A DNA stretch of 62,000 bases from Apostichopus japonicus. Its lineage: Eukaryota; Echinodermata; Holothuroidea; Aspidochirotida; Stichopodidae. The notes under the pieces are model-generated. The model made no database searches. It saw only the letters and a program-made list of their open reading frames with translations, and was not told the origin of the DNA. Location of the stretch: assembly GCF_037975245.1 (NCBI RefSeq), contig NC_092572.1, positions 13,334,269 through 13,396,268 on the forward strand. Direction: 5' to 3'. Positions 23,846 to 35,303 of this stretch are shown here, piece by piece (position 1 is the stretch's first letter; every line of letters begins with the position of its first letter). The position numbers were made by a program, and so were the translations under genes.

Positions 23846-23846
23846 T
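23535..23846. repeat. CCGT/CTGT/CTAT tetranucleotide array at the gene 2/copy 3 junction
   Basis: About 150 bp of perfect CCGT units pass into CTGT and CTAT units. Left of it the DNA matches the gene 1 3' flank up to about 10280 (ACTACTGGAAC). Right of it, from about 24140, the DNA matches intron 1 of the TIE-like genes. The array thus fuses the 3' flank of copy 2 to intron 1 of copy 3. Confidence 0.9.
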
Positions 23847-24139
23847 GCGCCTAAAAGGTCTACTCTATGGTTTATGTCGTCTTAAAAGAAATATTCACCT
23901 GGCGCCCTTCCAGCTTTCAAGATGTTAGAATCATCGTCAAACATTAAGTACTGTCCCCTTTCATACCAGTGACGAGGGTTTCTCACTGATTTAGGTATGT
24001 TCATTGAGTTTTTCGGAATGTACAGTAGCGTTTCGATGGTTTTATGATGGAGGGATTTTGTTTTTAGCTAAAGAAAAGTGTGTTATTAAGTCGTCAAACG
24101 ATGCATTTCGATGCACGTATAGACTATAAAATATATAGT

Positions 24140-24240
24140 TTTGTTTCCTCAACATGGACCATTGGTGCTCTAAGTTTTGTAAAAACATTCAACAAATCAA
24201 AGGTTCCATCGTGTGGCAAAATTGTGATCCGTTTACAATA
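24140..24240 (+). pseudogene. intron-1 remnant of TIE-like copy 3
   Basis: AACAAATCAAAGGTTCCATC and AAAATTGTGATC align with 4125-4175 and 16920-16970 in intron 1 of genes 1 and 2. Copy 3 therefore begins inside intron 1. Confidence 0.65.
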
Positions 24241-24951
24241 CTTCTGAACACTCTATTTGGAGGGGATAGTGTAACCCAAATATCCTCTACATTACAATTG
24301 GCTTCAACAAGCTCAGGATCACACGCTCTTACTTTTAAATAATGGATTCTTCCCTGATGACGTAACACACTGAAGCAAGAAGGGAATAAGGAAGAGTCAA
24401 GAAATACAATAACCGAGAAAGAAAACAGTTTATTAATACTTAACAATAATAAGTGGCGTTGTCATCACGTATCTTGTTAATAATATTTTCTATATATATG
24501 TCAACATATTATTTTCGATTTTTCACACATATGCACACAGAGAAAAGCAAAGCAGACAAGTTCAGGAGCAGAATTTTTGCGAAAACATAATTACATAATC
24601 ATAAATGTATAAGGTAATATTTTATCTGACTTTTTACGTTTTGTTGTTTTTCATAGGTAGCAATGCCGACAGTTGTCTTCATATGCCACAGAGTAATAAC
24701 ACTTAGCTTACGTAGCATATTCAATATTTGGTGAATTTGTCAATGACTTTCGTCTATTTTTAAATTAGGCAAAATATCAACACGTCACGGTATTATTATT
24801 ATTACTATTTGATTGTACCCTGACTTTGCTGTTAGTTAATTAGCCACGGTCAGTTGCTGTGGGTGTACCCATTGTTGTTGTTTCTTCTATTCTTCCGTCT
24901 TTTTCAGGGTTGAGTAGGTATTATGGGGGAGTTAATTTCATTTGTTCACAG

Positions 24952-25095
24952 GTTGTCCGGCTGATATGTATTTCAATGAAGGTTCTAACAGCTGCATACC
25001 CCGTAGATATATTTGTATAAATGGTGAAGTGGGGAGAGACAAATCTAATACGTGTCTATGCCCACATTACTTGGCTGAGCTAAGATGTATTGAAG
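24952..25095 (+). pseudogene. TIE-like copy 3, exon 4 equivalent (EGF-like 1)
   Basis: 144 nt, open. [20 protein letters not shown] then CINGEVGRDKSNTCLC, with six cysteines kept and NGG changed to NGE. GTAATG donor. Confidence 0.7.
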
Positions 25096-25985
25096 GTAAT
25101 GCGTTTTCATTTTCATTTCCTTAGGACGGGTACATAGTATTCTCAAAGAATTATAAACACATAGCCAATGTGCCCAATACTCTGTACATTTGTTCTGTGT
25201 GATGACTCACTCACTGTAATTTATCTTACACTGATAAAATCAACACATGATGAATGAAACACCAACCGACAGTGGCTGCAGACAATTTAACATCAATTAA
25301 ACAAAACAATCTGAACACAAAAACTGTCCATTTGAGGAAGTTGCAGCTACAGTGACTTTGCGATTATGATGTCACTTGTCGATTATTTTCAATGTGATCT
25401 TTACTACTTTTTTATCTTTTTCATTTGAGTACGGTACATCTTGTTTGAAACCTTTTTTCCGTCGGTGTTGCTGATAAGATTTCATGTTGATCCACGCCAT
25501 CTAAATGTTCTATGTAGTGAAGGCTATCCAATGGTATCCAATATCAAGTTAGCAAACCAAAGTGGTTCCTAGAGACCGCGTCCTATCTTATTAGGAAATC
25601 TTTGCCAAGTGATCTGACACTTTCTGTGAAGTGTAATTTTAATTAGTGCTTGTCTTTAGTAAAGTTCAAATATGTTTATACTGGGCAAGTCGCTCGGTTG
25701 CTTTCAGGTGAACTAAGCCCCTGCAAACCTCTCATAACTAATTCTGGGAAGTAGATAACTTTCTACACCGTTTGTCTTGACGACAAAAATATTTGGTGCG
25801 AAATGGTACTTCTAATTTATAAGTGTACGTGTCTTCTAATCACATGCATAACTTAAGAAATCTTATGATAAGCTCATTGCTCTCGTTCGCTGATCTTAGA
25901 CTACTGTTTTAAACAAATAATTTAGTCTCATAAATATGATTAAATGTGAAGTCGAAATATATACATCCTGGTTCTGTAAAGAATA
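25096..25985. other. intron sequence of copy 3, no gene seen
   Basis: Non-coding. No domain or repeat recognised up to the hAT-like insertion. Confidence 0.4.
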
Positions 25986-25993
25986 TACCTGAC

Positions 25994-27796
25994 CAGTGGC
26001 GTCGCCAAGGGGGGGGGGGGGCAGGGGGGCACGTGCCCCCTGGAAAACCCAGTGCCCCCCCCGAGTGCCCCCCCCATCTGAGATTTGGGTTGGTAAAAAA
26101 ATATATATATATTTTGTTATATTCAACTCCCATCATCTGAGTTGGTTTTTCATAAGGACAAAGAAGCACAGTAATTCGTATATTCTTCAAATGAGCTGCG
26201 AAAAAATGAAAAAGTTTATCCTTGAACGTCGGGTATCGAAGTCGTGACCTGCGCCATCACAACAGGTGTCGATATTTACATTGAATGTGTCAGTGCTCAC
26301 GCCATACCAGCGGATATACACGCCCGCTTCGCGAGCTACATGACTGTGAGAAGGGAGGGTACTGCAATATGTTGCCTTGGTCTGAGGTTGACAGGTTAGG
26401 AGCTGACGAAATGTGAGAATGTGAGGGTCCGCCGGCACCATACTTGCCTATATTTGTGGACCCATATATTAACCCTGTTGTGTAGGGGGTGCAGAGGTCA
26501 TTTGAGGTTAGATGCTTGTAGGAACAAATGGCGAATGTTCACACCTGCATACTGAGCCATACTCGATGTGTGATCAAACTTTGGATTGCATGGTGAGATC
26601 CCTGATAGGAGCCAATAACGATGCTGGAACCTGTTACATCTTAACAGATAATGGGCGAAAACGAGACAGACAAGAAAGGAGTCGGGGTCATGCACACATT
26701 AATTCAACAAATGTAGGTTCTATTGATATAGGGTTAGGCATAATATCGACAGCATGTGGTTCATATCCTCTGCAAAATTCTGCCCCTTGTTAAAATCATT
26801 ACCTCAAAAATAGCAATTTCTGGAGATATCTTCAGATCGAATTTAGCATCAAATGCAGCATTAGCAGCATTTTGCATCTAGCCCATCCTCCGTATGCGAA
26901 AATTTTCCAAATGGGAGGGGGCAGTGGCGGCGGCACCGGGGGGGGGGGCTCAGTCCCCAATGAAAAAGTTGAGGGGGAAAATGCATGATAAGTCCCCCCC
27001 CCCCCAATATTTACCAAGGCTCCGAAACGTGCATCTGCCCATTTTTATTATTATTTATAATTTTCATATAGCGCAACCCCAAGTTTCGGTTGCGCTTTAC
27101 AAGAAAATACTAAGAAAGAATATTTTTAATTTTTCAATGCATACTTGTCGATCTGTCCGATGCATACGTATACTATATAGGTGTAATAATTTTAGTAAAT
27201 GCTGGGGGACCCTCGGCCCGTCCCCTGGCTATAGACCACATTGTCACCCCAACCGCGTCTTCACGCCCCGTGAAAAGTGGAAGCAGTGAGTGTGAGTACC
27301 GGTAAGCGCAACACAACTTCGTCTTAGGCCAATAACTTGCTTCATTTCAGCCAGTTCTCCAACATCCCCTTACTACACTCAAAAACGTCTTTGCGAGGAC
27401 ACTACGAGTAATAGCTACTCTCTTAAAACACCATCGAATATACAAATTACAATGTTTTTACAGACTTTTACGTGCAATCTGAGAAATTGCAGGCTTGAGA
27501 CCCATATTTTATGGCTAGGTATTCGCAGCATAAAACACTCGGGAAGTGCCGTTTCCGGCCATCTGGGGGTTTGAAAAACCCAAAATTTTCTTGTACGCTC
27601 CGCGCCAACCGATGGTGGCGCTCCGCTTAGATAGTCTCTACACATTAGCCCCCCCACTCCAAGCGCGCCAGAACGGGCAACCCCCTCTCCTTAGACCCCT
27701 CCCCCAGGACTGCGATCCGTATCCACCTAAGTGCCCCCCATCAAATGCTGGTGCCCCCCTGTGCCCCCCAGACTGAAAATTCTGGTGACGCCACTG
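25994..27796. mobile_element. hAT-like non-autonomous DNA transposon, 1803 bp
   Basis: The termini are inverted repeats: CAGTGGCGTCGCCA at the left and TGGTGACGCCACTG at the right. The element is flanked by a perfect 8-bp direct repeat TACCTGAC (25986-25993 and 27797-27804), the target-site size of hAT elements. Inside are G- and C-rich runs and fragmented frames but no transposase that I recognise. It shares an internal block near 27540-27640 (CCGTTTCCGGCCATCTGGGG...) with the element at 30121-31803. Confidence 0.85.
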
Positions 27797-27804
27797 TACC
27801 TGAC

Positions 27805-28676
27805 ACTCTTTTTTCCCCAAGATACACTAATATTAAAGCAAAATTTTTCATACATTTGACCTGTAGAAATTTTTACTGGAGATTTAAATTAATATACGAT
27901 GATATGCCTTATGCCTTACTAAATATAACACTTGATTAATATAGCATGTATACTATGATTATAGTGTGACACTTGTACTCTACGTAAAGTGCCATGCTTA
28001 CTTTCACCTCTGCCGGTCAAAAATCTACTTAGTTCGTGACCAGTATGTCTTGTACACCATTTATGCTTTTATGCTTTATGGAATGTTATATCAAAAAAGG
28101 AAATTCTCACAAGATGTGACCTACTTCGGTTTAAGATATCACACTGATGCACACGCCATGTTTTGTTTCACAGTGTCATGAATGAAAAAGTTATACTATT
28201 CGGTACAAATATCGACCCATTTCTAAACATTAGAGAGATGTTCGAGATAATTGATATACTTCTTGCACTCCCGATTCAGTTATGTCACTATCTATCTGTA
28301 TAGATCTCAAACTACTGTAATTCGTACGAATGAAACATTGGAAACATTTTAGAAGTATAAATACTGCCATATTATGTCACACAATAACAAAATCCGAATA
28401 ATGTCATAAAATTAAATGATATGAACGTTGCTTAAAATGACCATCAGGAATTATAGTTATAATCATGACGGTTGCTATTTTTCATTATATAAATGAAACT
28501 TATCTGGAAAGCACCCGAAAGTACCTGGATGAAAAGTACTCGCGTACTCATACTCGGATTCCAAACTGCTGTACAAGGACACTGGTGTTTGATAATCGGG
28601 AACCTTAACAGCATCTATCTGACTATGGTACTTGTTACTCGAAAGCTAAAGTACTTGAAGAACTTTGTATTGGCAG
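27805..28676. other. intron sequence of copy 3, no gene seen
   Basis: AT-rich. From about 28560 it is alignable to the intron just before exon 5 of genes 1 and 2 (GACTATGGTACTTGTTACTCG). Confidence 0.5.
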
Positions 28677-28898
28677 GAAAATACAACTACAGTACTGTTC
28701 TACCGACAGGTTAAGGAGACATGGCTGCACCAGTTGTACCTTTATTTATCCTAAGTGCGGAAGATAACAGAGAAGGCGACTTGAGATGCTCTGATTTGCC
28801 AGGTGGCCATGCTCAGTGTAAAGGCATGCTCTTCTGTCTGGGAGATTTGTACGGATGTAAGTGCGCTCCAGGATGGCGGGGAAATTCGTGTGATAAAG
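28677..28898 (+). pseudogene. TIE-like copy 3, exon 5 equivalent with nonsense codon
   Basis: In-frame TAA at 28712 after VLPTG. The frame reopens and the TIE-type EGF remains intact. The splice acceptor (GTATTGGCAG) and donor (AAAG|GTAAGT) are kept. Confidence 0.75.
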
Positions 28899-29837
28899 GT
28901 AAGTTTACCCAGTTAGCTTTAAAGTTTAAATGGTCTGAAACAAAATGGCAGCAAAGTTTTCATTTTAATAGAGATGAGTGTAGACAAATTCAACGGCCAG
29001 TGCCATCTGGTTAAAAAGAACCGTAAAACAAATTTCATTATTTCACTCTTTAAGTTTTCGGGTAATTTCTTAAGCCTCATTTCTCAGTTTCACAGCTTGA
29101 CATTTTCATGAGTTCAAATAGTTCTACCGCATTTTCTACATTTTGTAACAAACGTTCAGTGATCGATCACAAACTTATTGATATTGATATGAAAAGTTGA
29201 CACATTGGCTAATATCAACGTGACCACGCAGCGAATTGGTTCTTTTATTTGGGAATTTCTTGCTGTAAAAAAAATTGTGTAACTTTTTTTGACGAACATG
29301 AAACATACTTCAAAGTGAATTACCGGAGTTATTCAGCAAACTGTTACAGTTTAAATGGATACGCTACAAACCGCAAGCAGGGTGTAATCTGCAAACTGGG
29401 TACAAACTGCACGGTGTATACTGAACAATAAAAATATGAGGTCACTGGAGTTTCACATTACCAACGTATTGTGAGTGGCCAAACGGTACCATTTCTAATA
29501 GGTAAAATGAAACTAATTTACAAAGATAAAACGTCATTCAATACAATTGTTTTAACTTTGTTAGATTCAAATTGCTGGAAACGTTACTGATGTCGCCAAG
29601 CCTAAATGTATCATATGCGTAGCAGCAGTTTGTAGTAGAATAGTAATAGGCTGTTGGCCAACATTTAGTGCAACGAAGCCTATAAGGACAAAATATGTAT
29701 AGCACGTAGCAATGAAGTTAAATTGGAATGAACTATTGTGTAATATTGCGTTATACCAATATAATTATTTATATTATTTATATATTTGTATTGGAAAGGT
29801 TTAAAGTTGTATTAAGTTCTTAATACATTATCAAAAT

Positions 29838-30038
29838 CTAGATTTCTAGTATTAACGATCTTACAAACCTCAGAGAAACGCGTACAGGGCATTTTGTTAC
29901 TAGAAAAATGCTCCGAAACGTGAGTATGTACCAGATGAACAGTTCCTCCACGTGCCCTAATCTAATGTGATGCCTATCCAAATGTACCGTGTTATATTCA
30001 ACTGCAATGGTATGACCTCCTACTGAATGCTCACTCAA
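29838..30038 (-). pseudogene. possible Penelope-like C-terminal relic
   Basis: A 66-codon minus-strand frame starting MSEHSVGGHTIAVEYNTVHL resembles the SEH...GH...D...VL.R segment that follows the GIY-YIG nuclease in Penelope-like elements. The frame is short, upstream is broken and no catalytic block is visible, so this is a weak call. Confidence 0.25.
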
Positions 30039-30120
30039 GTGTCATGCGTTCGCTTAGATGACATTAAAAGACCCATGTTACGTATACGCAATTATAAGAA
30101 AATGACATGACAGCTGGTAT

Positions 30121-31803
30121 CAGGGACGTAGCCAGGGGGGGGGGGGAGCAGGGGGAGCGACCGCTCCCCCCCCTTTCAGTGTCGATTTTTTTTTAAAACT
30201 GTCGTTTTTTAGCATGGTATTTTGTCAGTGCTCTTTTGATCTTGAATACTCGTCAGCTCCGTTAACTCGATTGTAATCGTAGTAACATTCACGCCTACTG
30301 ATTCAACTACTTACTTAGTTTGGCAGATGCAATTAGCTAAATTTAGCTTATAGCCAATTACAAGCCTACAGTTGGCCACTGTGTAATAAAATATATATTG
30401 CCTACCTAACCGCACTCTATGGAATGTCACGAACTGTATGCACCACAACGTCGACAACGTTCGTTCAATGAGTCGTCCTAAGGTGTTGCACGAACAACAT
30501 GTTATGAAGCTAAGCTAGCAATCGTACGTGATACGCACTTCCTGTAATAATTATTACACTGCTAATACACTGCGATAACGATATTTGTTTTTAGGCCACT
30601 GCATATCTGGCAATATTACAAAATATGAAAGTTTATGTTGTTCATAAGTTCGTCAAATGTATTAAAGTCCAGACATTGGACAATAAACAAGAATCATCCT
30701 ACTGGAAAAAATTGTAAAAGAGCACTATGTTTGTCTTTCTGATATACTATGTAAAAGAACATTTAAAAGAATTCAAACAGGAAACAAAATCTGCTGATTA
30801 TGATATCATATGATCAGGGGCGTAGCCAGTATGTAGCACTGTAGGCCCGGGCCTACATTTTTTTTGGCCAAGTTATCTTTTTTTTTAAAACACCCATAAT
30901 TCAAATCGATAAGCTTGCTGGACGAGTTTAAGAGTCTATAGACAGGAAAAACTATTGAAATGAACGTAGCAAGAATATGGCTAAATTAGGTGACCTATTC
31001 TTCTGTCATCTAGGCTGTCATTTCTATCGCGTGCCGTTTCATTCAACACTCTACCCGCCGAAAAAGACTAGGATCCGATCTTGTCAGTTTTTTAACATGT
31101 AGTTAAGAACCCGTTTACGCAGATAATATTTCAGTTGAGAAAACAGTTGAGAAATTTGCATCAGATTGCAATCGTCGGATACCTCTCGCCTTCTCTTATT
31201 ATGCTAACTTAAACATTTAATAGCTACAGTTGTATCAAAGACAATTACTGGCTATAGTTATATCAAAGACATTTCAGGCCTATCTTTGTATCTATAAGTA
31301 TTAGAAGTTGAAACGTAAGACAACTCTGTACATGTACCTTGCTAATTTTAAATACATTATGTAGTATTGAATTAGACATTTAATAGCTACAGTTGTATCA
31401 AAGACAATTACTGGCTATAGTTGTATCAAAGACATTTCAGGCCTATCTTTGTATCTTAAGTATCAAAAGTTGAAACGTAAGACTACTCTGTACATGTACC
31501 TTGCTAATTTTAAATACATTATGTAGTATTGAATTACGTACTATTTTACTCATTTGTTTTTTGGGTTTAAAAGTGATATTGAATGAGGTGTCTCAAGATA
31601 GCAAGAGGCCAGGGAACCAGAATGAACACTCGGGAAGGGCCGTTTCCGGCCATCTGGGGGGTTTGTAAAACCAAAAATTTTCGTGTGCGCTCCGCGCCAA
31701 CTGATGGTGGCGCTCCGCTCAGATAGTCGTGCCTACAACTTTGAAAATCCATATCAATCGCAAAAAGTGCTCCCCCCCTTTCAAATTCCTGGCTACGTCT
31801 CTG
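30121..31803. mobile_element. second hAT-like non-autonomous DNA transposon, 1683 bp
   Basis: Left end CAGGGACGTAGCCAGG and right end CCTGGCTACGTCTCTG are inverted repeats. Perfect 8-bp target duplications GCTGGTAT lie at 30113-30120 and 31804-31811. A CCGTTTCCGGCCATCTGGGG block with TGGCGCTCCGC at 31630-31725 is shared with the element at 25994. A CAGGGGCGTAGCCAG terminus-like motif lies inside at 30816, perhaps the remnant of another, nested element. No transposase recognised. Confidence 0.85.
31213..31538. repeat. 163-bp tandem duplication inside the hAT-like element
   Basis: Two adjacent near-identical units starting ACATTTAATAGCTACAGTTG (31213 and 31376) and ending near ATGTAGTATTGAATTA. 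Confidence 0.85.
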
Positions 31804-31811
31804 GCTGGTAT

Positions 31812-33480
31812 TTAACCAACCAAAGTAACCGCTGTGTAGTATATATAACTACTCTCTCGTCAATGTCATTAAAATAACTCTCAAATTTCCTATCTCTCAA
31901 GTTAGGAGTCTTATATTTACCCTTCAGGGGCTTTTGCCCCTGGCTCGCTGAAGCGCCTTTCGGAGGAAACAGCTATTTACAAAACAATCTATGCTATCTA
32001 TGCTATCAAGCGTCATGTTATTTCTTTCAAAGTAAAATTTTATAGTGAATTTGGCCTACAGCATTTCGCTACTTACTTAAATTGCGTTCTAAATATCTCG
32101 GAGTATCATAGCCATCGTTTGCAATGCCAATTGCAACGGTAGTTGATTTTTTTTTAATGTTACCCATTATCTATATTTATTGGCCTTTTACAAAAAATTT
32201 CCCAAAAAAGTAGCTCTTTAAAGTTTCCAAGAAGATGTGATGTCTATGAAATAATCACATAAGTAGGGTTCTCACTTTTTTGGTACGACACCGTTAATGT
32301 ATGGATTATTATCATCAAGTACTAGCAAGACATGCTATTTCAAAGATTAACCTAATTGGAATGGCTGCTGTTCTTTGAACTGCTGATGTCGATCTAACAA
32401 GTATCAATTTAGTTGGATTTCCCCGTGCTTCGACCAAACACGTGACTATGTAGTTTGTAATGCATAATCAAGTACAGTTACAGGAAATATAACCGCTGTG
32501 GCAAGTTTTGAAAGCAGATATCCAACATATTATGAAGTAATATATGAACTAAATTACGTTGAACTATTCGAGAAAGTAAATGTATACATCGGTTGAAAAA
32601 CACACACGCGTTGTGGAACTGACAAAGACACATATCCTTCATCCTAAAAGCCAGTCTAATCCTCATCTTAACACGCGTCTACTACGACGTGTTTTTCTCT
32701 AAACTTTATAAGCAGGCTTAGTAAGTAAAAGCCAATTGAATTGAAATATACATTTACGAAATATTTATTAATTCAAAGTATGTTTTTCGGAGTTATCAAA
32801 TTCTTGTATCACAAAGGGCAACACGAGAACGTCCATTGCATCTACAGAAGTTGATCACTTTTGACCGCTAGCAAAATATACTAGTAATACCAATGTACGT
32901 AGCCTTGCATGCGTTTTGTTATCAGGATGAGTGCATCTGTTTATATGTACGTGATTGGCAGAATTACATAAACTTATGCATATTGTATTAGTCATACGAA
33001 TCTTCACCCTCCTCCACGTCGACATAAGAAGAATTACTCACATGATGTAATTGAAATATGTATCCACAAGTGGAAAGTGGTTATTTAGATCTACTGGTCT
33101 AATCAATACCAAAATATAATTGTTCCTTTTCTAGAACGGTTTAATATACCGAGAGTAGTCCCTTCGCGATCAGTCATAAATGCAATCAAATGTAATGAAA
33201 TGAGCAGTGAATAATCAAACGAGGTAAAATGTAAGTAAGATTAAGGCTACTTTAAACAAACGTAATACTATGATGTTGGTTATTCGTCGGTATCTAAAAG
33301 AAAAGTTTAGCTATTGCGTTTGGACATTGCTCTGTGAGTTTATAAGGTGGAATTTATCCTTCAAAACAAAAACCCACGTTCAGAGACCTGCTATTATTCG
33401 AAATCTAGTGAGAAACAATTATCAGGCTTGATTAAGACCAGTTTACATTAGATCGCGAGCGTATGGTTAGCCATTTGACT
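31812..33480. other. intron sequence of copy 3, no gene seen
   Basis: No domain or RNA gene recognised. Confidence 0.4.
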
Positions 33481-33489
33481 TGTAACCAT

Positions 33490-33760
33490 GAGTTGAAGAT
33501 ATCTGTAAGAATTTAAAGATATCTTTAGTTCTTTTAGAAATATCTTTAACTATTGACGCATAACTTCAATAAATATTATATATCGGTAATTATTTCTAGA
33601 TAGCTGTAAGTGATTTTATGATGTCTTTTATTTTCTTGAATTTAAAATATAAATCTACAAATGAATTAGATATATCTGTAAATGAATTAAAGATAATTGC
33701 AAATATTAGAGATATCTGCAAATGAATAACAGTTATCTACAATTTTGACGTCATATATCC
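33490..33760. repeat. degenerate AGATATCTGTAAATGAATT repeat
   Basis: Repeated variants of AGATATCTGTAA/AAATGAATTA at irregular 25-35 bp spacing, just upstream of the last exon of copy 3. Confidence 0.6.
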
Positions 33761-33969
33761 ATTCATTTACAAGCGCTGGGTCTGATCGGTTATGCCAACG
33801 CAGCCTCAATGGAAAATATTTCATATCCAAGCTCAAGATGGTTATATTGCTCATTCCATTGCTCCTTTTCAATTTAATTGCACTCATTTTTCTTTCACAA
33901 TAACTTGACGATTCTAAAAAACGCAGAGTGTGAAGAGTTATATTTTCTTCTTTTCTAATTCGTATGCAG

Positions 33970-34082
33970 CATGTCCAAGAGGAACGTGGGGAGTAGAATG
34001 CAGACAGCAGTGTCCCATTGATTGCCCGAACTGCAATCCATTCGAGAGCGCAAACTCCTGTTTTCGATTTTCAACCAATTGA
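33970..34082 (+). pseudogene. TIE-like copy 3, terminal exon equivalent
   Basis: Acceptor CGTATGCAG, then CPRGTWGVECRQQCPIDCPN, a laminin/TIE-type half EGF, TGA stop at 34080, and AATAAA at 34111. It has more residue changes than the gene 1/gene 2 pair, including ADC to VEC. Confidence 0.7.
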
Positions 34083-34124
34083 ATGTTTATAGCGACCAGT
34101 TGCAGTGAAAAATAAAGCAATGTT

Positions 34125-34508
34125 AAGCTAAGGAGACCAGACAATAAAGCTGTGCCTGGGTTGATACATGTGAATCGAATAAAACAAGCCGTGGTTCGGC
34201 CTAACCAAGGCCCGGATGATACCACCCCTCCGGTTATTCCGAACCCTGCCCCTGGTAGAGATTTGGTCACTATTGATAAAAAGGAATCCTCCCCCACGAA
34301 CCAGACTCCGGCACAAAATGAGTATCATGTCGAGAAAGTTTTAAGCAAACGTCAAACTCGTGGGGTTTGGTCTTATCGGGTTAAATGGCAGTCCTTTCCA
34401 TCTCGTTTTAACTCATGGGTAATATTTGATGACTTGAACGACGCATGTAAACAATACGTCAAGAGATCACATAATGTCTTACCTACTTATATAAAAAGAC
34501 GACGTTAA
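34125..34508 (+). pseudogene. Ty3/Gypsy-like integrase C-terminus with chromodomain
   Basis: The frame carries an integrase-tail motif LIHVNRIK near 34160, a Pro-rich linker, then YHVEKVLSKRQTRGVWSYRV and KWQSFPSRFNSWVIFDDL, a chromodomain (aromatic Y/W and W residues in place) typical of chromodomain-bearing Ty3/Gypsy-type elements. It ends YIKRRR and TAA. Only the last 120 or so codons of pol are present; protease, RT, RNase H and the integrase core are missing upstream, where the TIE-like copy 3 exon lies. The purine tract and LTR follow in order. Confidence 0.75.
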
Positions 34509-34780
34509 GCATTAGCTTACATTTAATATATTTGTTTGTATGTGTAAACAATTAAATTCAAAGTTATATATTTGTTTGTCTTACCTACTTATAAGAAAAG
34601 ACGATTTTAAGTGTTAGCTTACATTTAATATATTTTTGTATGTGTAAACAATTAAATTCAATGTTAAATATTGGTTTGTCTTACCTATTTGTAAGAAAAG
34701 ACGATGTTAAGTGTTAGTTTACATTTAATATATTTTTGTATGTGTATGTGTAAACAATTAAATTTAATGTTATATTTTTG
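34476..34780. repeat. three ~101-bp tandem repeats in the Gypsy 3' region
   Basis: Units starting GTCTTACCTACTTATA (34476), GTCTTACCTACTTATAAG (34578) and GTCTTACCTATTTGTAAG (34678), spaced 102 and 100 bp. The first unit includes the end of the chromodomain frame (LPTYIKRR), so the repeats are copies of the pol 3' end. Confidence 0.85.
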
Positions 34781-34885
34781 TTTGTTTTTTAATGTTGGTG
34801 GTGGGCTTGGATTGGTACACTGTTGGATTTATTGTGAACTGTATTTTTGGTATTTTTGTATTTTGCTCAGTGACATTCGCACTTT

Positions 34886-34896
34886 AGGTGGGCGGG
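34886..34896 (+). other. polypurine tract
   Basis: AGGTGGGCGGG lies four bases before the LTR-like start, the expected place of the plus-strand primer in LTR retrotransposons. Confidence 0.5.
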
Positions 34897-34899
34897 TAT

Positions 34900-35271
34900 T
34901 GTCACAGTCTGTTGATTGCTTGTTGTTTTGTGGTTCTTCCACCCGTGTTGCAGGGGGCGCTCTCCGGCCGACTGCGCATGTCCGTGGGTGGCAACGTGTA
35001 TTTGCATGGCCGAATTCCTGCACCTCGGGTGCCTATTGTGTTTGTTCATGCCTGGAGAGTGTCCCCTTGTTGTTAGTCTAATTCGGTCTACGACCCTTAC
35101 CATAGAGGGACATTCTTCACTTTGTTGGATTTTGGCGTGAGATTGAGTTGGGAGTGGAGAAGGCAGTTAAGAGGGAAAACGGAAAGAGAGAGGAGGAATA
35201 AAACTGGTCACGAATTATTACTTATTACTTGTTACTGTTATTACTTTATCACGGTACCGGACCCCGTCACA
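34900..35271 (+). mobile_element. 3' LTR-like sequence of Ty3/Gypsy element
   Basis: 372 bp from TGTCACAGTC to CCCCGTCACA, with TG..CA ends, an AATAAA at 35197, a preceding purine tract and a preceding integrase tail. No second LTR is seen upstream, so the boundary is inferred from the ends and context only. Confidence 0.6.

Positions 35272-35303
<32 letters not shown>

Larger units (their letters stand above)
24952..34082 (+). pseudogene. TIE-like copy 3, 5'-truncated and broken
   Basis: Only exons matching 4, 5 and 6 remain: 24952-25095, 28677-28898 and 33970-34082. Lengths and phases are as in genes 1 and 2, except that the last exon is 6 nt shorter. The promoter, signal-peptide exon and both Ig exons are missing; sequence jumps from intron 1 (about 24240) to intron 3 (about 24455). 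Exon 5 has TAA at 28712-28714 where genes 1 and 2 have TAC (Tyr). The EGF1 cysteines and the [17 protein letters not shown] motif are kept, and the last exon reads CPRGTWGVECRQQCPIDCPN with a new tail ESANSCFRFSTN. Two hAT-like elements lie in its introns. It is more diverged than genes 1 and 2 are from each other, so it is an older copy. Use as an alternative exon source cannot be excluded. Confidence 0.75.

Noticed and set aside
23535-23846. CRISPR-like direct repeats
   Set aside because: Units are 4 bp with no spacers; this is a microsatellite in animal DNA.
34704-35140. Several overlapping frames on both strands in the LTR region
   Set aside because: They fall within the LTR and its leader and show no conserved protein.
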